DNA of 64,000 nucleotides, taken from Streptomyces sp. NBC_01298 (lineage in GTDB: Bacteria; Actinomycetota; Actinomycetes; Streptomycetales; Streptomycetaceae). Position 1 is the first letter of the stretch; every line of letters begins with the position of its first letter. A program made the translations under genes and the position numbers. Below are positions 34,210 to 42,036 of the stretch, in pieces. The notes below the pieces were generated by a model. It was not told the DNA's origin, ran no database searches, and saw only the letters and a list, made by a program, of their open reading frames with translations. The stretch spans positions 3,658,001-3,722,000 of the forward strand of contig NZ_CP108414.1 of NCBI RefSeq assembly GCF_035978755.1. The letters are read 5' to 3'.

Positions 34210-34815
34210 ATGTCGACAGTCAACGTTCACCTCATACTCGGCAGCACGGTCAGCATGATCGTCCCGGCCCGCGCGGTCGAGTCGGACGACGCCGGCCTGC
34301 TGCTGTGGGTGGCCCCGGGGACCCCGCTCTGGCGCGCCGCCATCCCGCCCGGCACCCACCTGCGGGACCTGCCGCCGGGGAGCTCGTACCCGCTGCGGGC
34401 CGGCCGGTGGCGGCACGGGGGCGCGCTGATCCTGCAGCCGGCCGGGGCGGGCCACGCGGTGTGGTGGAACTTCACGAGGGGGCAGGAGTTCCGCAGCTGG
34501 TACGTCACCCTCGAATCCCGTGTCCGCACCCCGGACGGCGCGGACGTGCACGTGACCGACCAGGAACTCGACATCACGGTGACCCCGGACCGCGCGTGGG
34601 AGTGGAAGGACGAGGAGTCCTTCGCCGCGAAGACGGGCCACCCGGTGTACTGGACGGCGGCCGAGGCCGACGCCATCCGCGCGGAGGGCGTCCGCGTCAC
34701 GCGGCTCATCGACTCGGCGTCCTACCCCTTCGACGGCACCTGGTGCGATTTCCGCCCGCCGCCGGGCTGGACCGTCCCGGACCGCCCGCCGCTGTCCCCT
34801 CCGGAAGGGCCCTGA
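34210..34815 (+). CDS. DUF402-domain protein
   Basis: 201 residues. DUF402 features are visible in the centre: YPLRAGRWRHGGALILQPA, HAVWWNFTRGQEFRSWYVTL and the acidic VTDQELDITVTPDRAWEWKDEE, where conserved Asp, Glu and Lys bind metal and phosphate in related nucleoside phosphatases (FomD, YgaC). So a phosphatase on a nucleotide-like substrate is plausible but not shown. The next gene begins two bases after its stop, so the pair is coupled. Confidence 0.82.
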   Translation: MSTVNVHLILGSTVSMIVPARAVESDDAGLLLWVAPGTPLWRAAIPPGTHLRDLPPGSSYPLRAGRWRHGGALILQPAGAGHAVWWNFTRGQEFRSWYVTLESRVRTPDGADVHVTDQELDITVTPDRAWEWKDEESFAAKTGHPVYWTAAEADAIRAEGVRVTRLIDSASYPFDGTWCDFRPPPGWTVPDRPPLSPPEGP

Positions 34816-34816
34816 G

Positions 34817-35800
34817 GTGCCGTTCCTGCCCCACGCCCACCGGGTGACCACGTACGACCCGGCCGACCGGGCGCCCGACGGGACCTACCGGGGGACGGAG
34901 GACACCGACAGCGACCACGGGCCGGTCGAGGCCGCGTACCTGGCGGCGATCGGCGCCTTCGCGCGGGAGAGCGGGGTGGAGCTGCTCACCGTGCGGGAAC
35001 CGCGGTTCTTCGGCGGGTCCGGGCACTTCGGGCGGGAGCCCGCGGTGGAGGGGTACGGGCTGACCGGGCTGCTCCCCGACGGCCCGGACGGTTTCCACGA
35101 CGGCGCCCGGGTGACGGTGCCCGTGGCGCTGGAACTCGTGCGCGGCATGCTCCGCGGCGACGGCCCGTACTGCCGACTGGAGGCCGCGGAGGAGGACCGG
35201 GAGGTCTTCGCCGTGGACGTCGGGTGGGACCTGTACGTCTACGTCGGCTCCCGCGCCCCCTGCGGGGCGGCCGTGGCCCACGCGCGGGAGCTCGGGATCT
35301 TCGCGGAGCCGATCGAGGTCTCGCCGTACGATCCCGAGTTCGACGGCCCGTTCGAGCAGCGGGCCGCCGACGAGGGGTTCTGGGAGCGGGTCCGGGCGAG
35401 CGCGGCGCGCGGCGAGGCGGGGCTCGTCGAGGAGCAGCACGCCTGGACCCGCTGGCACCGGATCGACGGCGGCGGCGACGCGGGCGTACGGCTCGGCGCC
35501 CTGCGGGCCGGCCTCGCCCCGCGCGCACTCCTGAACGTCTGGCCGGGGCTGTCCGCCGATGCCGCCGGGCTGGTCGCGGGGCTGCCGGAGGAGTTCTCGC
35601 TGGAGTGCGTGTGGGAGGACGCGGACGGCCGGATCCGGAGCGGCCTCGTCGACGAGGAGGACCGCGCGGAGCTGGTGGAGGTGCTCTCCGGGGCTCGGGC
35701 CGCGGCGCTGCTGCCGGTGTACGCCGACCAGCACAACCCCCTGTTCACCGGGGTTCTGCCGGACCCGGACGGGGTGGTCCGGGCCCGGTGGCAGGTCTAG
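34817..35800 (+). CDS. Hypothetical protein coupled to DUF402 gene
   Basis: 327 residues without a domain I recognise. It is acidic and Gly-rich, with the segments SDHGPVEAAYLAAIGAFARE, VREPRFFGGSGHFG and a compact centre VFAVDVGWDLYVYVGS, and it ends FTGVLPDPDGVVRARWQV. No signal peptide or membrane helix. GTG 34817 follows GGAAGGG in the end of the DUF402 gene. The close coupling suggests a shared pathway, but none can be named. Confidence 0.75.
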   Translation: MPFLPHAHRVTTYDPADRAPDGTYRGTEDTDSDHGPVEAAYLAAIGAFARESGVELLTVREPRFFGGSGHFGREPAVEGYGLTGLLPDGPDGFHDGARVTVPVALELVRGMLRGDGPYCRLEAAEEDREVFAVDVGWDLYVYVGSRAPCGAAVAHARELGIFAEPIEVSPYDPEFDGPFEQRAADEGFWERVRASAARGEAGLVEEQHAWTRWHRIDGGGDAGVRLGALRAGLAPRALLNVWPGLSADAAGLVAGLPEEFSLECVWEDADGRIRSGLVDEEDRAELVEVLSGARAAALLPVYADQHNPLFTGVLPDPDGVVRARWQV

Positions 35801-35827
35801 GGACAGGTCTAGGGACAGGTCTAGGGG
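35792..35827. repeat. Three tandem copies of CAGGTCTAGGGA across a stop codon
   Basis: A 12-base unit is repeated three times, the third ending GGGG. The first copy contains the TAG stop of the preceding gene, so the repeat could have arisen by slippage at its 3' end without altering the protein. Confidence 0.8.
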
Positions 35828-35916
35828 AACGTTCCGCCGCCGCGTGCCGGGCTGCGGTTGTCAGACCCCTCGGGTAGCGTCCGAAGGACCGGGAACTACC
35901 AGGGGGATCAAGGGAC

Positions 35917-36924
35917 ATGACCGAAGCCACCGACCTCGCACCCGACCTCGACCTCGACGCGGCGCTCGACCGCTACCGCGTGGAGCTCACCGGTTACTGC
36001 TACCGCATGCTCGGCTCGGCCTTCGACGCCGAGGACGCGGTGCAGGACACGTACATCCGTGCCTGGCGGAGCTTCGCGAAGTTCGAGGGCCGGTCCTCCC
36101 TGCGGTCCTGGCTGTACCGGATCGCCACCAACGTCTGCCTGGACCTGCTGAACGCGGGGAACAAGCGGGCCCGCCCGATGGACCTCAGCGCCCCGCAGCA
36201 CCAGGCGTCCGCCGTGCTCAACGAGCGGCCCGAGGTGACCTGGCTGGAGCCGGTGCCCGACGGGCGGGTGCTGCCGCAGACCGCCGATCCGGCGGAGATG
36301 GCGCTGGCGAAGGAGTCCGTACGGCTCGCGTTCGTGGCCGCGCTCCAGCACCTGCCGGCCAAGCAGCGGGCCGTCCTGATCCTGCGCGAGGTGCTGGCCT
36401 GGAAGGCGGACGAGGTCGCCACCCTGCTGGACACCACCGTCGCCTCGGTGAACAGCGCCCTCCAGCGGGCCCGCGCGACCCTCGCCGCCACCCGGATCCG
36501 GGAGAGCGAGTCCGCGGACCCGCTGGACGCGGACCAGGCCAAGCTGCTGGAGCAGTACCTGTCCGCCTTCGAGGCGTACGACATCTCCCGGCTGACCGCC
36601 CTGCTCCACGAGGACGCGGTGCTGTCGATGCCGCCGTTCGACCTGTGGCTCCAGGGCCACGAGGACATCGCGGCCTGGCACCTGAACCAGGGCATCGGCT
36701 GCAAGGGCTCGCGGCTGGTCCCGACCACGGCGAACGGCATGCCCGCCTTCGGCCAGTACCGGCCGCGGGAGGACGGGCAGCCGGGCTGGACCCCGTGGGC
36801 GCTCCAGGTGCTGGAGGTGTCAGAGGGGAAGATCACCGGCCTGAACGCCTTCCTCGACACCGCCCGGTGGTTCCCGCTCTTCGGGCTCCCCGAGCAGCTC
36901 GACGAGTCCTACGAGGTGCAGTAG
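35917..36924 (+). CDS. ECF sigma factor with C-terminal SnoaL-like domain (SigG / TIGR02960 type)
   Basis: 335 residues. Region 2 is YRVELTGYCYRMLGSAFDAE-DAVQDTYIRAWRSF (about 20-55); region 4 is LPAKQRAVLILREVLAWKAD-EVATLLDTTVASVNSALQRA (about 145-190). A SnoaL-like domain of about 120 residues follows (LSAFEAYDISRLTALLHEDA, LWLQGHEDIAAW). In this sigma group the C-terminal domain takes the place of a separate anti-sigma factor. The 3' end is overlapped by 105 bases on the other strand by a STAS-domain gene. Confidence 0.9.
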   Translation: MTEATDLAPDLDLDAALDRYRVELTGYCYRMLGSAFDAEDAVQDTYIRAWRSFAKFEGRSSLRSWLYRIATNVCLDLLNAGNKRARPMDLSAPQHQASAVLNERPEVTWLEPVPDGRVLPQTADPAEMALAKESVRLAFVAALQHLPAKQRAVLILREVLAWKADEVATLLDTTVASVNSALQRARATLAATRIRESESADPLDADQAKLLEQYLSAFEAYDISRLTALLHEDAVLSMPPFDLWLQGHEDIAAWHLNQGIGCKGSRLVPTTANGMPAFGQYRPREDGQPGWTPWALQVLEVSEGKITGLNAFLDTARWFPLFGLPEQLDESYEVQ

Positions 36925-37152
36925 CGCGCGGAGCGGGGGCCCGGCCCCGGTGACCCGGAAGGGGATGCCGAGGCGCCGGGTGGTCAGGGCTGCGCGAGCC
37001 AGGGCCTGGACGGTCGCGAGGGTGGGTGCGGCGACTGCGCGGACGTCGCACACCACCCCGTCGGGACCGTCCCTGCACAATGCGCGCACGCGGGCGCACA
37101 GCTCGGCGGTATTCGGCTCGGGCCCTTCCAGGGCCAAGGTTCTGATCTCCAC
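36820..37152 (-). CDS. STAS-domain protein
   Basis: 110 residues matching a STAS (anti-sigma-antagonist) fold: IRTLALEGPEPNTAEL, VVCDVRAVAAPTLATVQALA, and a C-terminal TGAGPPLRALLHLVGLVELL. Instead of the Ser-containing DxSGV phosphorylation loop it has DVRAVAAPTLA, with no Ser, so control by phosphorylation is unlikely at that point. GTG 37152 has no in-frame ATG. The last 35 residues lie opposite the sigma factor 3' end, an unusual 105-base overlap. Confidence 0.7.
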   Translation of the reverse strand: MEIRTLALEGPEPNTAELCARVRALCRDGPDGVVCDVRAVAAPTLATVQALARAALTTRRLGIPFRVTGAGPPLRALLHLVGLVELLGEPEEREPPGGVEEGVQAGDLPL

Positions 37153-37207
37153 ATGAGGGCAGACCCCTGGCCTCGCCCGAACTCATCGGTGGGGCCGGAA
37201 GAAGCCC

Positions 37208-37798
37208 TTACGGCCGGGGCCAGGAGAAGGTGTCGAGGGTCAGGTTGATCGGCCCGGGCACATGGACGGCTTCGCCGAACTTGGCCGCCGACAGAACGCG
37301 GTACTTCCCGTCGCTGGGCTCGCCGTACAAGTGGACCGTGGGGCTGCCGGTCGCGTGCGGGTCGATGAGGAGGTAAAGCGGGACACCTGCCGCCGCGTAA
37401 CCCTTGAGTTTCGCGACGCGGTCGTTGGCCGCGTTCGACTTCGAGGTGATCTCGACGACGAGCTCTGCGACGGCTGCGGGGACGAAGTTCTCCCCCTTGG
37501 TCACCGCATCCCTCGGTACGACGGCAAGGTCCGGGATGTAGAGGCCGCTGCGGCTCGGAACCGCAAGGTTGAGGGTCTGGAAGACACCCCAGTCGGCTGG
37601 GATCACGGAGTACAGGCGGCTCTGCACCAGCTCCGCGATCAGGTTGTGATTGTTGACGGGCGGTGGTGCCACGGTGATGATCCCCTCGATGATCTCCACC
37701 TTGCAGCCCTCCGGAACGCCCATCTCCTCCCAGAGGTGGACGACCGAATCCCAGTCGTCACCGCTCGGAGGCTGGTGCTCGACTGCGAGTGCGCTCAT
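37208..37798 (-). CDS. Uma2-family putative restriction endonuclease
   Basis: 196 residues of the Uma2/DUF820 family, which has a PD-(D/E)XK nuclease fold. KVEIIEGIITVAPPPVNNHN, LYIPDLAVVPRDAV (with the Asp) and AVAELVVEITSKSNAANDR (E-x-T-S-K pattern of the active site), then KLKGYAAAGVPLYLLIDP are all typical. Streptomyces genomes carry many copies; their role is unknown. ATG 37798. Confidence 0.88.
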   Translation of the reverse strand: MSALAVEHQPPSGDDWDSVVHLWEEMGVPEGCKVEIIEGIITVAPPPVNNHNLIAELVQSRLYSVIPADWGVFQTLNLAVPSRSGLYIPDLAVVPRDAVTKGENFVPAAVAELVVEITSKSNAANDRVAKLKGYAAAGVPLYLLIDPHATGSPTVHLYGEPSDGKYRVLSAAKFGEAVHVPGPINLTLDTFSWPRP

Positions 37799-37837
37799 GG
37801 TGTGCTCCTATCGCTTCGTCACCGATCCCAGCATGCA

Positions 37838-37871
37838 GAACGGGACCGGCGGTCGTCCACCGGTCCCGTTC
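37838..37871. terminator. Terminator after deoA
   Basis: GAACGGGACCGG (37838-37849) pairs perfectly with CCGGTCCCGTTC (37860-37871) around a 10-base loop, 22 bases past the stop of leftward deoA and upstream of the Uma2 gene. Confidence 0.85.
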
Positions 37872-37892
37872 AGCCGTACGAGTGAGTACAGG

Positions 37893-39170
37893 TCAGGCGA
37901 TGCGGTCCAGCACGATCGGCGTGGCCGAGAAGGCCGTGCCGGCCGCCGCGATGTCGAAGGTGCCGTCCAGCGCCGACAGGGCGTAGTCGAACTTCTCCGG
38001 GGTGTCCGTGTGCAGGGTCATCAGGGGCTGGCCCGCGACGACCGTGTCGCCCGGCTTCGCGTGCATCTCGATGCCCGCGCCCGCCTGGACCGGGTCCTCC
38101 TTGCGCGCGCGGCCGGCGCCCAGGCGCCAGGCGCCCACGCCCACCCCGTACGCGTCCAGCCGCGTCAGCACGCCCGAGGACGGGGCCGTGACCACGTGCT
38201 GCTCGCGCGCGACGGGCAGCGCCGCGTCCGGGTCGCCGCCCTGTGCGGCGATCATCCGGCGCCACACGTCCATCGCCCGGCCGTCGGCCAGGGCCTTCGC
38301 CGGGTCGGCGTCCTTGATGCCCGCGGCGTCCAGCATTTCCCGGGCCAGGGCCAGGGTCAGCTCGACGACGTCCGAGGGTCCGCCGCCCGCCAGGACCTCG
38401 ACGGACTCGCGGATCTCCAGGGCGTTGCCGGCGGTCAGGCCGAGCGGGGTGGACATGTCCGTGAGGAGGGCGACGGTCTTGACGCCGCTGTCCGTGCCGA
38501 GGCCCACCATCGTGCGGGCCAGCTCGCGCGCGTCCTCGATGTTCTTCATGAAGGCGCCGGTGCCGACCTTCACGTCCAGGACGAGCGAGCCGGTGCCCTC
38601 GGCGATCTTCTTGGACATGATCGAGGAGGCGATGAGCGGGATCGCCTCGACGGTGCCGGTCACGTCGCGCAGCGCGTAGAGCTTCTTGTCGGCCGGGGCC
38701 AGGCCGTCGCCGGCCGCGCAGATGACGGCGCCGGTGGTGTCCAGGACGTGCAGCATCTCCTCGTTGGAGAGCAGGGCGCGCCAGCCGGGGATGGACTCCA
38801 GCTTGTCCAGGGTGCCGCCGGTGTGGCCGAGGCCGCGGCCCGAGAGCTGCGGTACGGCCGCGCCGCAGGCGGCGACGAGCGGGGCCAGCGGCAGGGTGAT
38901 CTTGTCGCCGACGCCGCCGGTGGAGTGCTTGTCCGCGGTCGGGCGGGAGAGGGAGTCGAAGTTCATCCGCTCGCCGCTGGCGATCATCGCGGCGGTCCAG
39001 CGGGCGATCTCGGTGCGGTTCATGCCGTTGAGCAGGATGGCCATCGCCAGCGCCGACATCTGCTCGTCGGCGACCACGCCGCGCGTGTACGCGTCGATGA
39101 CCCAGTCGATCTGCTCGGGGCTCAGTTCACCGCGGTCGCGCTTGGTGCGGATGACGGAGATGACGTCCAT
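37893..39170 (-). CDS. deoA: Thymidine phosphorylase
   Basis: Pyrimidine (deoxy)nucleoside phosphorylase: thymidine or deoxyuridine plus phosphate gives base and deoxyribose-1-phosphate. VISVIRTKRDRGELSPEQID at the start, DKHSTGGVGDKITLPLAPLV (phosphate site, KHSTGGVGD), and GRGLGHTGGTLDKLESIPG are the signature. 425 residues. ATG 39170 has an AAGGAAG ribosome site; it must not be read from the in-frame ATG at 39194, which lies inside the operator. The operator copy 15 bases upstream and a hairpin between cdd and deoA suggest its own promoter in addition to readthrough from cdd. Confidence 0.95.
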   Translation of the reverse strand: MDVISVIRTKRDRGELSPEQIDWVIDAYTRGVVADEQMSALAMAILLNGMNRTEIARWTAAMIASGERMNFDSLSRPTADKHSTGGVGDKITLPLAPLVAACGAAVPQLSGRGLGHTGGTLDKLESIPGWRALLSNEEMLHVLDTTGAVICAAGDGLAPADKKLYALRDVTGTVEAIPLIASSIMSKKIAEGTGSLVLDVKVGTGAFMKNIEDARELARTMVGLGTDSGVKTVALLTDMSTPLGLTAGNALEIRESVEVLAGGGPSDVVELTLALAREMLDAAGIKDADPAKALADGRAMDVWRRMIAAQGGDPDAALPVAREQHVVTAPSSGVLTRLDAYGVGVGAWRLGAGRARKEDPVQAGAGIEMHAKPGDTVVAGQPLMTLHTDTPEKFDYALSALDGTFDIAAAGTAFSATPIVLDRIA

Positions 39171-39184
39171 GGAAGTGCTTCCTT

Positions 39185-39196
39185 CTACGCGCATAG
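39185..39196. promoter_or_regulatory. Nucleoside-regulon operator, copy 4 (deoA), one mismatch
   Basis: CTACGCGCATAG, differing from the perfect palindrome in one base. It lies 14 bases before deoA, directly next to its ribosome site, so a bound protein would block the start of transcription. Confidence 0.72.
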
Positions 39197-39231
39197 AGAG
39201 AGGAGAGGGGTACGTACGGAGGAAAGGACGG

Positions 39232-39261
39232 CGGCCCCCCGCCCGGCAGGGCGGAGGGCCG
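39232..39261 (-). terminator. Hairpin between cdd and deoA
   Basis: CGGCCCCCCGCCC (39232-39244) and GGGCGGAGGGCCG (39249-39261) pair with one mismatch around a 4-base loop, 8 bases after the cdd stop. It would end or reduce transcription of the long transporter-cdd operon before deoA. Confidence 0.65.
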
Positions 39262-39269
39262 TCGCGCGG

Positions 39270-39662
39270 CTATCTCAGATGGTCCGGCCCGAAGGCCTGC
39301 GGCAGCATCGCGGAGAGCGGCAGGACGCCTTCCGGCGTCTCCACCTGGAGCTCGGCGCCGCCGAACTCGAAGAGGAGCTGGCGGCAGCGGCCGCAGGGGA
39401 CGAGGATCTCGCCCTTGCCGTCCACGCACGTGAAGTGCGTGAGGCGGCCGCCGCCCGTGGCCTGGAGGGAGGACACCAGACCGCATTCGGCGCACAGGCC
39501 GAGCCCGTAGCTGGCGTTCTCCACGTTGCAGCCGACGATGGTGCGGCCGTCGTCGACCAGCGCCGCGACGCCGACCGGGAAGCCCGAGTACGGGGCGTAC
39601 GCCCGGGACATCGCCTCCCGGGCGGCCTCGCGCAGGGCCTCCCAGTCGGGAGCGGCCGTCAC
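39270..39662 (-). CDS. cdd: Cytidine deaminase
   Basis: Zinc enzyme that turns (deoxy)cytidine into (deoxy)uridine. 130 residues, the homotetramer type: GCNVENASYGLGLCAECGLV holds the first zinc Cys and the catalytic Glu (CAE), and VPCGRCRQLLFEF the other two Cys. GTG 39662 overlaps the permease stop by four bases (GTGA), so it is coupled to the nucleoside transporter genes. Confidence 0.95.
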   Translation of the reverse strand: MTAAPDWEALREAAREAMSRAYAPYSGFPVGVAALVDDGRTIVGCNVENASYGLGLCAECGLVSSLQATGGGRLTHFTCVDGKGEILVPCGRCRQLLFEFGGAELQVETPEGVLPLSAMLPQAFGPDHLR

Positions 39663-40924
39663 TTGCCCTGGCCCTTGCGGTACGGCATGCCGTCCGCCTT
39701 GGGCATCCGCAGGCGCTGCGCGGACAGCGCGAGCACGAGCAGCGTGGTCAGGTACGGGGCGGCGTCCACGAACTGGCTGGGCACCTGGTCCGTGAGTCCG
39801 TACCAGAGGAACAGCAGCACGGCGAAGACCGCCGAGATGCCGGCCGGGACGTAGCGCTTCTTGTAGAGCTGCCAGGCCACGACCAGGACGAGCAGGATCG
39901 CGATGAGCAGCAGCATCGCGTGGACGTTCTCGGCGCCGCCGCGCAGCTTGAGGCTGTCGGTGAAGCCGAACAGGCCGGCGCCCAGCGCCATGCCGCCCGG
40001 CATCCAGTTGCCGAAGATCATCGCGGCGAGACCGATGTAGCCGCGGCCGCCGGTCTGGCCCTCCTGGTAGATCGGGCTGGCCACGATCGACAGGAACGCG
40101 CCGCCCAGGCCCGCGAGGGCGCCCGAGACGATCACGGCGATGTACTTGTACTTGTAGACGTTGACGCCGAGCGATTCGGCGGCGACGGGGTTCTCGCCGC
40201 AGGAGCGCAGCCGCAGGCCGAAGGTGGTGCGCCACAGCACCCACCAGGTGCCGGGGATCAGCAGCAGCGCGACGACGGTCAGCAGCGACAGGCCTGTGAC
40301 CAGGCCGCCGACCACGCCCGCGACGTCGGAGAGGAAGAACCAGTGCTTGCCCTGGAGGGTGGCCATCCAGTCCGACAACCCCGGCACGGTGATCTCGTAG
40401 ATCGGTTCGACGCGCGGGGACTGCTTGGAGGAGCCGCCGGGCGCCTCGGCGAACGTGAAGTTCGACAGGTACTGGGTGAAGCCCAGCGCCAGGATGTTGA
40501 TGGCCACACCGGAGACGATGTGGTTCACGTTGAAGGTGACCGTGATGATCGCGTGCAGCAGGCCGCCGATGGCGCCGCCGATCAGGCCGGCGATCACGCC
40601 GGTCCACGGGCCCCACTGGTAGCCGGCCCAGGCACCGAACCAGGTGCCGAGGATCATCATGCCTTCGAGGCCGATGTTGACGACGCCCGCGCGCTCGGCC
40701 CACAGGCCGCCGAGTCCGGCGAGGCCGATCGGCACGGCGAGGGAGAGCGCTCCGGAGACCTGGCCGATGGAGGTCAGGTCGTTCGCGCCGCTGATCACGC
40801 GGACCAGCGAGACGAGCGCGAGGCCGCCCGCGACGATCAGCATGATCCACGGGAGGGTGAGCTTGGTGCGTCCGCCCTGCTTCTTGGGTGCGGCGCTGGT
40901 CGCGGAAACAGTGCTGGTGCTCAC
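39659..40924 (-). CDS. ABC transporter permease, nucleoside type (second subunit)
   Basis: 421 residues with about ten hydrophobic helices; the BPD_transp_2 family seen in branched-chain amino acid and nucleoside importers. GLGGLWAERAGVVNIGLEGM is the usual helix-loop signature, and ALAGLGGAFLSIVASPIYQE with GGRGYIGLAAMIFGNW marks the contact region for the ATPase. Residues 1-20 are a Ser/Ala/Thr-rich cytoplasmic extension. Start GTG 40924 overlaps the stop of the other permease gene. Pairs with it to form the membrane channel. Confidence 0.92.
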   Translation of the reverse strand: MSTSTVSATSAAPKKQGGRTKLTLPWIMLIVAGGLALVSLVRVISGANDLTSIGQVSGALSLAVPIGLAGLGGLWAERAGVVNIGLEGMMILGTWFGAWAGYQWGPWTGVIAGLIGGAIGGLLHAIITVTFNVNHIVSGVAINILALGFTQYLSNFTFAEAPGGSSKQSPRVEPIYEITVPGLSDWMATLQGKHWFFLSDVAGVVGGLVTGLSLLTVVALLLIPGTWWVLWRTTFGLRLRSCGENPVAAESLGVNVYKYKYIAVIVSGALAGLGGAFLSIVASPIYQEGQTGGRGYIGLAAMIFGNWMPGGMALGAGLFGFTDSLKLRGGAENVHAMLLLIAILLVLVVAWQLYKKRYVPAGISAVFAVLLFLWYGLTDQVPSQFVDAAPYLTTLLVLALSAQRLRMPKADGMPYRKGQGK

Positions 40925-42036
40925 GCCGAGACCTCCTTGTCGGTCGTGATGGCGTGGCCCGCGGCCAGCTCCTCGCCGACCTTCTGCTGCTGGCGTCGGA
41001 TCCCGTAACGGCGGACGAGCTCGTAGGAGACGACGACCGCGATCACGATCAGGCCCTTCATGATCGTGCCGATCTCCTTCGCGTACCCGGCCGTGTCGAG
41101 CGAGGCCGAGGCCTTGTCGATGAAGGCCATCAGGAACGCGGCGAAGAAGATGCCGACCGGGTGGTTGCGGCCGAGCAGCGCGATGGTGATGCCGGTGAAG
41201 CCGACACCGACCGGGAAGGACAGGCTGTACGTGTGGCTCTCGCCCAGCAGCACCGGCATGCCGGCGAGGCCGGCGACGGCGCCGGAGATGAGCATCGAGG
41301 TGATGATCATCTTCTTGGCGTCCACACCGGAGGCCTGCGCGGCGGACTCGCTGGCGCCGGTGGCGCGCAGGTCGAAGCCGAAGCGGGTGCGGCCCAGGAC
41401 GAACCAGTAGACGATGCCCAGCGCGAAGGCCAGGAAGGTGAAGCCGTAGATCTCCAGGCCGTCGCCCAGCGAGATGGCCGGGAACCAGCCCGACTTGGCG
41501 ATCTCGCCGGTGGTCAGGTCGTTGGAGCCCTCGGGCTGGACGCCGAGGTTCTTCGGCAGGATCAGCCAGGCGATCAGGCTGGTGGCGATCGCGTTCAGCA
41601 TGATCGTGGAGACGACCTCGCTGACTCCGCGCCGGGCCTTCAGGACGCCCGCGATACCGGCCCAGAAGGCACCGACCAGCATGGCGACGATCACGATCAG
41701 CAGGATGTGCAGCGGGCCGGGCAGCGAGACCGCCGCGCCGACGACCGCCGACAGCATCGCGGCGAGGCGGTACTGGCCGTCGACGCCGATGTTGAAGAGG
41801 TTCATCCGGAAGCCGATGGCCACGGCCAGGGCCGCCAGGTAGTACGTACCGGCCTGGTTCACGATGAGGACCTGGACGTCCTCGTAGCCCGCGTTCTCCA
41901 CCATGAGCCGCAGCGGTTCGATCGGGTCCACACCCGTCGCCGCCAGCACGATCATGGTCAGCAGGAAGGCGGTGACCAGCGCGAGCGCGGGCCCGGCGAA
42001 GCCGAGGAGCAGCCGGTCCTTGTCGAGTTTCTTCAT
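40921..42036 (-). CDS. ABC transporter permease, nucleoside type (first subunit)
   Basis: 371 residues, BPD_transp_2 family with about eight to ten helices. FRMNLFNIGVDGQYRLAAML near residue 77 and GVSEVVSTIMLNAIATSLIA near 135 are typical of the YufP/NupP-like subunits of nucleoside importers. ATG 42036 overlaps the ATPase stop (ATGA). Together with the following permease and the BMP lipoprotein it makes a nucleoside importer; the substrate is inferred from cdd, deoA and the operator. Confidence 0.92.
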   Translation of the reverse strand: MKKLDKDRLLLGFAGPALALVTAFLLTMIVLAATGVDPIEPLRLMVENAGYEDVQVLIVNQAGTYYLAALAVAIGFRMNLFNIGVDGQYRLAAMLSAVVGAAVSLPGPLHILLIVIVAMLVGAFWAGIAGVLKARRGVSEVVSTIMLNAIATSLIAWLILPKNLGVQPEGSNDLTTGEIAKSGWFPAISLGDGLEIYGFTFLAFALGIVYWFVLGRTRFGFDLRATGASESAAQASGVDAKKMIITSMLISGAVAGLAGMPVLLGESHTYSLSFPVGVGFTGITIALLGRNHPVGIFFAAFLMAFIDKASASLDTAGYAKEIGTIMKGLIVIAVVVSYELVRRYGIRRQQQKVGEELAAGHAITTDKEVSA

